From Winogradskyella helgolandensis (GTDB lineage: Bacteria > Bacteroidota > Bacteroidia > Flavobacteriales > Flavobacteriaceae), in NCBI RefSeq assembly GCF_013404085.1, contig NZ_JABFHO010000001.1:1488001-1552000 (forward strand): a DNA stretch of 64,000 nucleotides, in the 5' to 3' direction. The translations under genes and the position numbers were made by a program. The notes beneath the pieces were generated by a model. That model searched no databases. It saw only the letters and a program-made list of their open reading frames with translations, and was not told the DNA's origin. Positions 10,209 through 18,698 of this stretch are shown piece after piece (the stretch's first letter is position 1; each line of letters starts with the position of its first letter).

Positions 10209-10221
10209 CTCAGTATTAATT

Positions 10222-11109
10222 ATGTCTTTAAGAGGAGAGAAGTTTTTAGCATTAGCATCTATTGATTATGCTGATAAAGATTTAGAAGGATTAAGATTTA
10301 TCTATAGAGACGTGTTGTCTAAAGGCTTACATGGTCTTTGTTTTAGTCCTTATATGGATGGGCAAGAACCAGGTGATCAATTATCTGAATCTCAAATTAG
10401 AAGGCGTATTGAAATTATAAAACCTTATACCAAGTGGATCCGTTCATTTTCTTGTACTGAAGGTAATGAGTTAATACCTAAAATTGCTAAAGAATACGGG
10501 CTTAAAACACTTGTTGGGGCATGGTTGGGTGCCGACAAAGATATTAATGAAAAGGAAATTGCAGGACTTCTAGAATTGGCAAATCAAGGTTATGTTGATA
10601 TTGCAGCTGTTGGTAATGAAGTTATGTATCGTGGAGATTTAACTGAAGATGATTTGTTAGAGCATCTCAACAATGTTAAGAAATCTATTACAAACGACGT
10701 GCCAGTTGGATATGTAGATGCTTACTACGAGTTTGCAGATCGTCCTAATATTACAGAGGCTTGTGATGTTATTTTGGCGAATTGTTATCCGTTTTGGGAA
10801 GGTTGTGATCAAGACTATTCATTATTATACATGAAAGACATGTACAATAGAGCATTGAAAGCGGCTAACGGAAAAAAAGTAATTATTACAGAAACAGGTT
10901 GGCCAAACAAAGGTACTCATCTAGAAGGAGCTTTCCCTTCTGATGAAAATGCGATTAAGTATTTTATCAATTCACAACAATGGTCAAAAGAAGAAGATAT
11001 TGAGATGTTCTATTTTTCTTCTTTTGATGAAACATGGAAAGTTGGTGCTGAAGGAGATGTAGGATCTTTTTGGGGTATTTGGGATAAAAACGAAAAACTA
11101 AAATTTTAG
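10222..11109 (+). CDS. GH17 glycosidase without signal peptide
   Basis: This 295-residue protein is essentially a single GH17 TIM barrel. The acid/base is Glu133 in AAVGNEVMY and the nucleophile Glu224 in IITETGWPNK, which matches the GH17 active-site signature. No signal peptide or lipobox is visible, so it should act in the cytosol on oligosaccharides brought in by the symporter encoded just upstream. It differs clearly from the lipoprotein GH17 of the same operon: shorter, with no N-terminal extension. An exo-beta-1,3-glucosidase or glucan transferase role is possible. It is the last gene of the run and is followed by a terminator. Confidence 0.88.
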   Translation: MSLRGEKFLALASIDYADKDLEGLRFIYRDVLSKGLHGLCFSPYMDGQEPGDQLSESQIRRRIEIIKPYTKWIRSFSCTEGNELIPKIAKEYGLKTLVGAWLGADKDINEKEIAGLLELANQGYVDIAAVGNEVMYRGDLTEDDLLEHLNNVKKSITNDVPVGYVDAYYEFADRPNITEACDVILANCYPFWEGCDQDYSLLYMKDMYNRALKAANGKKVIITETGWPNKGTHLEGAFPSDENAIKYFINSQQWSKEEDIEMFYFSSFDETWKVGAEGDVGSFWGIWDKNEKLKF

Positions 11110-11152
11110 ATAAAATAATGCCTCTTGGCATAAGTTATAATTTATCGCGGAT

Positions 11153-11185
11153 AAAGTCATGTTGTATCTTTCAATGTGGCTTTTT
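11153..11185 (+). terminator. Terminator of the laminarin operon
   Basis: Bases 11153-11164 (AAAGTCATGTTG) can pair with 11172-11183 (CAATGTGGCTTT) as a 12-bp RNA stem containing three G-U pairs, followed by T residues. It is placed 44 bases after the GH17 stop. Confidence 0.65.
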
Positions 11186-11674
11186 AAATTATAAACAAAC
11201 CCTTAGATAGTTTTTCTCTTATATGTCTAATGAGTTTTTCCAAAGTGGTAAATAGGTTTTTATGATGATCTACTTTGGTCTATTACCATTTTTAGATCAA
11301 AATTTATTCAATTTTTATTACTATAAACATTATAGAATTAAGCCAATATGCTTAATACTGATTGTAATAGACACAACAAGCATTTTAAGCACCACAACAT
11401 TACCTATACAAGACTAGATTTTTACATAACACATTGGTTTGTAGGTTGTTTAAATAAGGCTTGTAAACCCTTGTGTTAATTATGAAACTCTCAGTATAAG
11501 TGTGTTTTTATTACGATGTATGCTTTTTGTACTGTGTATTTTTTAGGAATCTATAATAATTCAATTTAGATTTGATGCAATCAGTATTTAGGTGTTTTGG
11601 TTTCTTTTGAGAAAAAGGCTACTAAGGACTCTTGAATATTGTCTAAACTAATTAATTAACTAATATAATTTATT
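11186..11674. other. Long intergenic region with structured elements
   Basis: There is no convincing gene in these 489 bases. Two foldable segments are visible. In 11240-11287, CCAAAGTGG pairs with CTACTTTGG and GGTAAATAG pairs with CTATTACC in an A-B-A'-B' (pseudoknot-like) order. In 11428-11477, AACACA..GGTTT pairs with AAACC..TGTGTT. The sequence may be a long 5' leader of the following T9SS protein gene. No -7 box could be placed with confidence. Confidence 0.4.
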
Positions 11675-13264
11675 ATGAAAAAAATTACTTTTTTGTTTAT
11701 GTTATTGACCGTCTCCTTAGGATTCGCTCAAGAATTACCGTTTACCTTTACCGATGGTGGTGTTCCAACTCTACATGGAATTATAGGTGATGTCCCTGAG
11801 GTTATTATTGCTAACGCTGTTGACCCGGACGATGTAACTAATGATGTGCTTTCAATAACAGGGAGTGGTAACGATTGGGATAATGCACAGGTTATTTTTG
11901 CTAATAATCTAGATTTATCTGATGACAGTAACAACACAATTACATTTAGAATTAAGAATACAGCTAATGATGGTGTCCATACACATGCATTGAAGTTTGA
12001 AAATGGAACAGGACCAAATACCGAATTAGTATTTACAACAGAAGATGATCAGTGGAAAGACATTTCGTTAGATTTCCCTGCTGGTCTTGGAAGTTATCCA
12101 AAGATGGTTATTTTCACTGATTTTGGGGCTGGTAATGTGGCAGTAGGAACATATTTAATTGATGACATCGCAGGTGCATCTCATACAACTATACTTCCTG
12201 AATTTAGTTTACCAGTAGATTTTAGTGATGATTTCAATGATATGATGATTGGTGGTGATACTACAGTAAGTATTGTTGAAGATCCAGATGATGCTACTAA
12301 TAGTGTTTTACAGGTTATTGGTTCTGGTGGAGATTGGGATCATGCACAAGCAACTTTAGTTACTCCTATTGATCTTTCTGATGACGATAATAATACAATG
12401 AGATTTAGAGTAAGATCTACTACTGCAGCTCCAGGTGAAGTAAATGATCATCTTTTTAAGCTTGAGCTACCAACTTCAGGTGGAACTCAAGAATTACAAT
12501 TTTCTACAACAGGAACGGATTGGCATGATATTGAGTTAGATTTTGGTTCAGGATTATCTTCTTATAGTAAATTAGTGCTATTTGTAGATTCAGGTTTAGG
12601 AAATTCTGCAGATGTTGTTGGAACATATTTATTTGATGATATTTTGGCACCTGGTGCGGATGCAGAAGAGCCAGAGCCAGAACCAATTATTAATACAGAT
12701 TGTGCAGGTCAAACTGATGAGGCGCAACAAGGTGAATTTACAGAAGGTTATAACTATTCTTTTGTTACTACAGGTACTGATGTAGAATTTACATTCCAAT
12801 TGCTTGATAATAAAGCAGGTGTAGTTGCTTACTTATGGAGACAATCTCCTTTCACTGAATTTCCTATGACTAGTCTTGGTGATAAAACTTTTGCAGTAAC
12901 GATAAGTGATTTAACTATTGGTGAGGAAGTTAGCTATGCATGTAAATTTGCCTTCGCAGGTGGCCAAGCAGTAACTAAGTATTTCACTTATGAAGTTGGA
13001 GATGATTGTACATTAGGTACAGAAAATTTCGAAACACCTACGTTTAAGGTTTTCCCTAACCCAACTAATAATAATTGGAATATTGAGAGTAATACTACAA
13101 TAAGTTCAATTACAGTATATGATATTTTAGGAAAACGAGTTAGCGTTTTAAAACCTAATGCGACTGAAGCAAGAATTGATTCCTCTTCATTAAAATCTGG
13201 CGTTTATTTCGCAAGAGTTGAAGGTCTTAAAGGTTCTAAAAGCGTGAAGCTTATTAAAGAATGA
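11675..13264 (+). CDS. T9SS-exported non-catalytic protein, putative glucan binder
   Basis: This 529-residue protein has a Sec signal peptide (ending GFAQ). Two tandem homologous modules of about 150 residues follow (20-170 and 175-330). Both contain the sequence type NDVLSITGSG.DWD.AQ, LDLSDD.NNT and GTYL.DDI, and resemble carbohydrate-binding beta-sandwiches. A third, cysteine-bounded module (about 340-445, with WRQSPFTEFPM and CKFAFAGGQAVTK) is of a type found in marine flavobacterial laminarinases. The C-terminal 75 residues (FKVFPNPTNNNW, VYDILGKRV, GVYFARVEG) form a type A T9SS sorting domain. No catalytic glycosidase motif is visible. The likely role is binding beta-glucan outside or on the cell. 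It lies between the glycosidase operon and the LacI regulator. Confidence 0.82.
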   Translation: MKKITFLFMLLTVSLGFAQELPFTFTDGGVPTLHGIIGDVPEVIIANAVDPDDVTNDVLSITGSGNDWDNAQVIFANNLDLSDDSNNTITFRIKNTANDGVHTHALKFENGTGPNTELVFTTEDDQWKDISLDFPAGLGSYPKMVIFTDFGAGNVAVGTYLIDDIAGASHTTILPEFSLPVDFSDDFNDMMIGGDTTVSIVEDPDDATNSVLQVIGSGGDWDHAQATLVTPIDLSDDDNNTMRFRVRSTTAAPGEVNDHLFKLELPTSGGTQELQFSTTGTDWHDIELDFGSGLSSYSKLVLFVDSGLGNSADVVGTYLFDDILAPGADAEEPEPEPIINTDCAGQTDEAQQGEFTEGYNYSFVTTGTDVEFTFQLLDNKAGVVAYLWRQSPFTEFPMTSLGDKTFAVTISDLTIGEEVSYACKFAFAGGQAVTKYFTYEVGDDCTLGTENFETPTFKVFPNPTNNNWNIESNTTISSITVYDILGKRVSVLKPNATEARIDSSSLKSGVYFARVEGLKGSKSVKLIKE

Positions 13265-13291
13265 GATTAATAGCAATAGATCAATTTTAGT

Positions 13292-13326
13292 AAAAAGCGT
13301 GTTTATAATATTTAAACACGCTTTTT
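13292..13326 (+). terminator. Rho-independent terminator
   Basis: AAAAAGCGTGTTTA and TAAACACGCTTTTT form a strong stem around a short AT loop, 27 bases after the stop of the T9SS protein gene. Confidence 0.88.
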
Positions 13327-13395
13327 CTATAAAATAACTTTATGATGTTTTAATTTAGTAGTACATTAATCCGTATTAAAATACACACGTTAAAT

Positions 13396-13408
13396 ATTGT
13401 AATACAAT
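13396..13408. promoter_or_regulatory. Palindrome upstream of the LacI-type gene
   Basis: ATTGTA-A-TACAAT is a perfect inverted repeat with a one-base centre, 77 bases before the regulator start. The first nine bases recur at 11361-11369 in the leader of the T9SS protein gene. It is a candidate operator, but short palindromes are common in AT-rich DNA. Confidence 0.3.
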
Positions 13409-13484
13409 TGCGGTAATTAATTAACACAATAATCGGCTTGTGAAGGGGCTATCGTTTCTTTCACTTTTGAATAAATAAAATAAA

Positions 13485-14492
13485 ATGACGACACTCAAAG
13501 AATTAGCTGCACTTTTAAATATTTCAGTTTCAACGGTTTCAAAAGCTTTAAATGATAGTCATGAAATTAGTGAAAATACTAGGGTAAGGGTAAAGGAGTT
13601 GGCTACGAAGCTAAATTATAAACCCAATAGAATTGCGCAACAACTAAAAACCAATAAAACTAAGATTATTGGTGTTATTCTACCAACAGTAACCAATCCG
13701 TTTTTTGCAGAAGTACTACACGGCATTGAAAAAACAGCAACTAACAATGATTATGACATTATTGTGTGCTTGTCAAATGAAACGTTGCATAAAGAAAAAC
13801 GCAGTTTAGATCTTTTGGCTAATGGCAGCGTTGATGGGTTTATTATTGCAGTAGCAAGAGAGAGCCAAGTTAAGGAACAAACGGATCATATAAAGTCAGC
13901 CATTAAAAGTAAATTACCTGTTTTAATGTTCGATAGAGTAGTTGATGATATTGAATGTAATAAAGTGATTGTAGATGATTTTCAATCTGTTTATGAGGCT
14001 ACCGAACATTTAATAGTAGCTGAGAAACGTAAAAATATTCTTTTGGTAAGTAATATTGAAGAGCTTAGTGTTGGTCAACTTAGAATTAGTGGCTTTACGA
14101 AAGCATTAGAAGATCATAAATTAAAACCGAATATTTTAAAGCTAGATAATGCTGTTGATCGCGATGTTGAAAAGAAAATATATGATTATTTAAAAGCTAA
14201 TAAATCCATTGATGCTATACTTTCTATAGACCATGTTACAGGAATTGTAGCGATTAATATGGCTAAAAGATTAGGTAAAGAAATTCCTAAAGATTTATCT
14301 GTAGTCGGTTTTGGTTACGAGCATACTCAAATATTATCGAGTCCAAAAATCTCAATTATCCACCAGAAAGCACATACCATAGGTGAAATGTCAACAAAAT
14401 TATTAATTGATAATATTAAAGACGACACGTTAAAATCGCAAACTATTATTGTGCCTAGCGAATTAAAATTAAGTGAATCATCTAACACTTAA
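13485..14492 (+). CDS. LacI/GalR-family transcriptional regulator
   Basis: This 335-residue protein starts with a classic LacI helix-turn-helix (residues 2-25, LKELAALLNISVSTVSKALN) and the hinge region (about 48-60). A periplasmic-binding-protein-like sensor domain follows (IIGVILPTVTNPFFAEVLHGIE onward). LacI regulators sense sugars or phosphosugars. Its place at the end of the laminarin locus suggests it controls these genes, with a small sugar or glucose derivative as effector, but this is inference. It has its own upstream gap of 220 bases and converges on the repeat lipoprotein gene across a shared terminator. Confidence 0.9.
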   Translation: MTTLKELAALLNISVSTVSKALNDSHEISENTRVRVKELATKLNYKPNRIAQQLKTNKTKIIGVILPTVTNPFFAEVLHGIEKTATNNDYDIIVCLSNETLHKEKRSLDLLANGSVDGFIIAVARESQVKEQTDHIKSAIKSKLPVLMFDRVVDDIECNKVIVDDFQSVYEATEHLIVAEKRKNILLVSNIEELSVGQLRISGFTKALEDHKLKPNILKLDNAVDRDVEKKIYDYLKANKSIDAILSIDHVTGIVAINMAKRLGKEIPKDLSVVGFGYEHTQILSSPKISIIHQKAHTIGEMSTKLLIDNIKDDTLKSQTIIVPSELKLSESSNT

Positions 14493-14510
14493 TTTTAACA
14501 ATAAGGCATA

Positions 14511-14541
14511 AAAAAAGCTTGATGTAAATCAAGCTTTTTTT
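14511..14541. terminator. Bidirectional terminator
   Basis: AAAAAAGCTTGAT and ATCAAGCTTTTTT form a near-perfect stem between the convergent LacI-type and repeat-lipoprotein genes, with A and T runs on each side. Confidence 0.9.
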
Positions 14542-14559
14542 ATTTTTAAGAGAAAGTTA

Positions 14560-15006
14560 TTACAAACCTTTAACTTTATCGGCCGCTTTAGTTGCAGCAT
14601 CGTTACCCGCTTTTTTAGCTGAATCTACTGCGTCAGTACCAGCTTTTTTTGCGCCTTCAACTGCATTATTAGCAGCATCTTTTACATCATTAGCCATGTC
14701 GTTAGCTCCTTCTTTAGCGCTATCAACGGCATCACCAGTAGCAGTTTTTGCATCATCCATTGCTTCACCTGCATCGTCCATAGTATCTTCCATGGCATCA
14801 CCTGCGTCATCAATAGTATCTTCTATTGCCTCACCAGCGTCGTCAACAGTGTCTTCAATTGCATCCCCAGCGTCTTCTAAAGCATCTCCTGTAGCGTCAG
14901 TAGCGTCTTCCATTGCATCACCAGCTTTGTCAGCTGTTTCTCTACAAGATGTAAATGATAATCCTAATACAGCAACTAGTGCTAAACTTAATACAACTTT
15001 TTTCAT
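14560..15006 (-). CDS. LEA-like 11-residue-repeat lipoprotein
   Basis: This 148-residue protein has a lipoprotein signal peptide (FTSC, Cys21). The rest is built of roughly eleven copies of an 11-residue repeat of the form DDAGDAMEDT[MI]. It is extremely rich in Ala, Asp and Glu in the first half and shifts to Lys-rich copies (KKAGTDAVDSA) in the second. This is the pattern of amphipathic 11-mer helices seen in LEA group 3 proteins and apolipoprotein-like sequences. No enzyme motif is present. A membrane- or desiccation/osmotic-stress-protective role is plausible but inferred. The opposite strand carries a long open frame only because of the repetitive composition. It shares a terminator with the LacI-type gene. 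Confidence 0.8.
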   Translation of the reverse strand: MKKVVLSLALVAVLGLSFTSCRETADKAGDAMEDATDATGDALEDAGDAIEDTVDDAGEAIEDTIDDAGDAMEDTMDDAGEAMDDAKTATGDAVDSAKEGANDMANDVKDAANNAVEGAKKAGTDAVDSAKKAGNDAATKAADKVKGL

Positions 15007-15275
15007 TTTATTGGTTTTAGTGTTAATTTATGTTAATGTACGAAAATAGTGATTTTAGTTAATTTTTAACATCTTTTATTAGTTTATTCAACGTACATCA
15101 TTATTATATACGTCCATAAAACTAGATTTGGATGTTATTTGTTGGTGTTTTTTTGTTTTTAATTACTTTTATAAGAAACTCATTCATATTACTCGACATC
15201 ATTATGGATCAGAATTCATTTAAAACGGATTAAAATGATCGCCAAAATAAAGAAACAAACAAATAAATTAACAAG

Positions 15276-16595
15276 ATGATTTTAAAATTCAATTATAAAT
15301 ATTCCCTATTCATTGCTGTTGTTTGCTTTTCAATTTTAAGTTTTTCCCAGAGCAACAGAAAAGAAAAAAGTATTATAAAGGCTGTAGATAGTCATACGGA
15401 AAACGCTATTGAGCTGATTAAGGAAACAGTCAATATGAATAGTGGCACCATGAATTTTGAAGGTGTAAAGGATGTCGGTAAACTATATCAAAAAGAACTA
15501 GATAAACTAGGTTTCAAAACAGAATTAACAAATGGTGATGCTTATGGTAGAGCTGGACACCTAATAGCATCGAGAAAAGGAAAAAAAGGACCAAAATTTT
15601 TAATGATTGGTCATTTAGATACCGTTTTTGAATTAGATAGTCCGTTTCAAGAATATACCATGCTCAATGATTCTATAATGAAAGGGCCTGGAGTAGCCGA
15701 TATGAAAGGTGGTGATGTTATCATCATATTAGCAATGCAAGCGTTACATGAAGCCGGATTGTTAGATGATATGTCTATAGAAATCGTTATGACGGGTGAC
15801 GAAGAAAAAAGTGGATCTCCAATAGAATTGTCTAAGGCAGGTTTAATCGATGCAGCAAAACGCGCAGATATTGCTTTAGGATTTGAAAATGGAGATAATA
15901 ACCCCAAAACAATTGTGGTATCTCGCAGAGGTTCTACAGATTGGCAACTTAAAGTTACAGGGAATCCTGCACATTCTTCTCAAATCTTCACAGAACAAAT
16001 TGGAGCAGGAGCCATCTATGAAACGTCTAGAATCTTAAATGAATTCTACGTCCAACTCGCTAAAGAAAAGGATTTAACATTTAATCCAGGGTTCATTATT
16101 GGAGGTACAACCTTACAGCCAGACGATGATGGCACTGGTGGACATGCCTTTGGGAAATCGAATGTGGTGTCGCAAGAAACAATAGTTAGAGGAGATTTAA
16201 GAGCCGTGTCTTTGAATCAATTAATTAAAGCTAAAGAAACCATGGCTAAGATAGTTTCAGAAAGCTATCCAAAAACGAATGCTGAATTAACGTTTTCAGC
16301 AGGAGCGTATCCGCCATTAACAAAAACCGATGGAAATGTGAAATTATTAGGGTATTATAATACTGTAAGTGAAGATTTAGGCTTCGGTTCAGTAAACGCA
16401 GTAAATCCAAGAAATGCCGGAGCTGCAGATATTTCGTTTACTTCTGAATATGTGGATATGGCAATTGATGGATTAGGGCTAACTGGTGGTGGTGACGATC
16501 ACACTATAAACGAAACAGGGAATTTAAATACAGTGGCAACCCAAGCAAAAATTACTGCTGTTTTGATGTATAGATTGGTGAATTCAAAACTATAA
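15276..16595 (+). CDS. M20-family metallopeptidase (glutamate carboxypeptidase-like)
   Basis: This 439-residue protein has a Sec signal peptide (ending at about residue 24, SFSQ). It carries the dizinc M20 ligands: His113 in IGHLDTVF, Asp142 in GVADMKGG, Glu176-Glu177 in TGDEEKSG, and a C-terminal His in GGDDHTIN. The dimerisation insertion lies between about 205 and 320. The closest familiar type is carboxypeptidase G2-like glutamate carboxypeptidase, which cleaves C-terminal Glu or related residues. It should act in the periplasm. It stands alone, 269 bases from its left neighbour. The exact substrate is unknown. Confidence 0.88.
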   Translation: MILKFNYKYSLFIAVVCFSILSFSQSNRKEKSIIKAVDSHTENAIELIKETVNMNSGTMNFEGVKDVGKLYQKELDKLGFKTELTNGDAYGRAGHLIASRKGKKGPKFLMIGHLDTVFELDSPFQEYTMLNDSIMKGPGVADMKGGDVIIILAMQALHEAGLLDDMSIEIVMTGDEEKSGSPIELSKAGLIDAAKRADIALGFENGDNNPKTIVVSRRGSTDWQLKVTGNPAHSSQIFTEQIGAGAIYETSRILNEFYVQLAKEKDLTFNPGFIIGGTTLQPDDDGTGGHAFGKSNVVSQETIVRGDLRAVSLNQLIKAKETMAKIVSESYPKTNAELTFSAGAYPPLTKTDGNVKLLGYYNTVSEDLGFGSVNAVNPRNAGAADISFTSEYVDMAIDGLGLTGGGDDHTINETGNLNTVATQAKITAVLMYRLVNSKL

Positions 16596-16732
16596 AAGAA
16601 ATAATGCTATAAAAAAATAACCTTTCTACAGATACCAATACTGAAAAGCGCTTAAGGTTTTTCATTTGTGTTATTGTTTTCTAAGTAATATAGTAGTGTT
16701 AATTTTGAAATTCGTGTCTTAAATATAAGAAA

Positions 16733-17335
16733 ATGGACTTATTTAATTCAGAAATAGATTCTAATCTTTTACCATTTGATGGAGAAGTAAATTATTTCGG
16801 TTCCATAATGTCTATTAAAAAAGCACAAGATTATTACGAAAAACTACTTCAAAATATCAATTGGGAGAACGATAAGGCCATCATATTTGGGAAACTAATT
16901 ATTACGAAACGAAAAGTAGCGTGGTATGGAGATCAACCCTTCGATTATACCTATTCTAAAACTACAAAATCTGCATTGCCTTGGACTAAAGAACTCTTAG
17001 AACTGAAGGCAATGGTAGAATCTAAAACAGGTGAGACTTTTAATTCATGTTTACTCAATTTATATCACAACGGAGAAGAAGGTATGGCTTGGCATAGCGA
17101 TGGAGAGAAGGATTTGAAAAAGAATGGAGCTATAGGGTCTTTAAGTTTTGGAGCAGAACGTAAATTTCTATTTAAACATAAAGCGACTAAACAAAATGTT
17201 TCCGTTCAACTAGAAAAAGGAAGTTTATTGGTAATGAAAGGCACAACACAAACCCATTGGTTACATCGCTTACCACCAACTAAAAAAGTAAAAACGCCAA
17301 GAATAAATTTAACGTTTCGGACTATAGAATCTTAA
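16733..17335 (+). CDS. AlkB-like 2OG-Fe(II) dioxygenase
   Basis: This 200-residue protein has the AlkB fold signatures: WHSDGEKDL with the HxD iron ligands, a distal His in THWLHRLP, and PRINLTFR supplying the arginine that binds 2-oxoglutarate. Such enzymes oxidatively demethylate alkylated nucleic acid bases. The start at 16733 gives a complete domain. The stop abuts the end of the convergent waaA gene with no spacer, so there is no room for a terminator between them. The symbol alkB is not given because several paralogous subfamilies exist. Confidence 0.9.
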   Translation: MDLFNSEIDSNLLPFDGEVNYFGSIMSIKKAQDYYEKLLQNINWENDKAIIFGKLIITKRKVAWYGDQPFDYTYSKTTKSALPWTKELLELKAMVESKTGETFNSCLLNLYHNGEEGMAWHSDGEKDLKKNGAIGSLSFGAERKFLFKHKATKQNVSVQLEKGSLLVMKGTTQTHWLHRLPPTKKVKTPRINLTFRTIES

Positions 17336-18580
17336 TTAAAATTTTAAATACTCCATGATTTTTACAACAGCACCAGTATTAGAATCAATATAAGATTTAG
17401 TAATATCTCCTTGATTTTTTCTTAATCCTTCATCTGTAATCAAAGCATTTAAAGTAGAATTGAAAGCTGAGGAATTCGCCAAACTAGTTACGCCTCCTAA
17501 ATTAATAAGCGTCTTAGCTTCAGGAAACTTATCATAGTTTTTTCCAATAAGAATCGGAATTCCAAATACGGCAGGTTCTAATATATTATGTAATCCAGTT
17601 GAACCAGCTCCTCCACCAACATAAGCTATATTGGCATAGCTATAAACTTTGCTTAAATAACCAATGGTATCCAAAATGAACACCTTGTAATCAGCTAAAT
17701 TTTCATTTTGAGTTAATTCTGAATAACTAATGGTTTTTACATTCAATTGTGATTTTAAAGAAGCCACATAACTCGGTTTTAGATTATGTGGGGCAATCAC
17801 AAATTTGACATTTAAATTTTCATTAGAATTTATAAAATCCATATATAATTTATCATCATCTGGCCAAGAACTTCCAAAGACAATACACAATTTGTCGTCT
17901 TTAAAGTCTTCGATAAATGTAACGGTATTATCAATTTTTAGTTGATTCGAAACACGATCAAATCGGGTGTCTCCAGATACCGAAACGGAATTATAATCAA
18001 TACCTTCAAGGAGCGATTTAGAATTTTCATTCTGTGTGAAAATATGCTTGAACCCAAATAAAGAAGATCTCATAAAACTGCCATACCATTTAAAAAAACC
18101 TTGATCTTTCCTAAAAGCTGCAGAAATTAGAATGGCATTTATATCGCGTTTTTTTATTTCATGTAAAAAATTTGGCCAAATTTCATACTTCACAAATAGA
18201 ATATAATCCGGATTCACCAAATCTAAAAAGCGTTGTGCATTAGTTGTCGTATCAAGTGGAAGGTAAACTACAACATCGGCGATTTTAGTATTCTTTCTAA
18301 CCTCAAAACCAGACGGAGAGAAAAAGGACAACACGACTTTATAATTAGGGTGTTTGGATTTTAAGGCTTCAAAAACAGGTAGTCCCTGTTCGTATTCTCC
18401 CAAAGATGCACAATGAAACCAAAACGTTTTGTCTTGTGGTTTAATGGAGTTTTTAAGCTTTAAAAAGGTGTTTTTTCTGCCAATAACACCTTGTTTCAAT
18501 TTAGAATTGAATAACGCTGCAATTTTAACAACAAAACTTGCTAAATAAATTCCTATGGAATAGAGTCCTTTCAAAAACAA
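17336..18580 (-). CDS. waaA: 3-deoxy-D-manno-octulosonic acid (Kdo) transferase
   Basis: This 414-residue GT30-type glycosyltransferase transfers Kdo from CMP-Kdo to lipid A precursor at the inner membrane. The N-terminus has a hydrophobic anchor. The motifs WFHCASLGEYEQG, KYEIWPNF, GSSWPDDD and the acceptor/donor motif GGGAGSTGLHNILEP followed by GIPILIGKN are typical of WaaA. It is divergent from the DegT aminotransferase gene across 118 bases and tail-to-tail with the AlkB-like gene. Confidence 0.93.
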   Translation of the reverse strand: MFLKGLYSIGIYLASFVVKIAALFNSKLKQGVIGRKNTFLKLKNSIKPQDKTFWFHCASLGEYEQGLPVFEALKSKHPNYKVVLSFFSPSGFEVRKNTKIADVVVYLPLDTTTNAQRFLDLVNPDYILFVKYEIWPNFLHEIKKRDINAILISAAFRKDQGFFKWYGSFMRSSLFGFKHIFTQNENSKSLLEGIDYNSVSVSGDTRFDRVSNQLKIDNTVTFIEDFKDDKLCIVFGSSWPDDDKLYMDFINSNENLNVKFVIAPHNLKPSYVASLKSQLNVKTISYSELTQNENLADYKVFILDTIGYLSKVYSYANIAYVGGGAGSTGLHNILEPAVFGIPILIGKNYDKFPEAKTLINLGGVTSLANSSAFNSTLNALITDEGLRKNQGDITKSYIDSNTGAVVKIMEYLKF

Positions 18581-18698
18581 ATATTTATGCTAAAATACAT
18601 TTCTTTCATTTAATTGCGTTGCCATAGCGCTTACAATTTCGTATTTTCGCTAATAGCTTTACGCTTTTTTATATTTACACTAAAATGTAGTCTTCACA

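Noticed and set aside
14696..15049. 117-codon Ser/Ala-rich frame antisense to the repeat lipoprotein
   Set aside because: It is a by-product of the repetitive composition of the real gene; the minus-strand frame has a lipobox and terminator, this one has neither.
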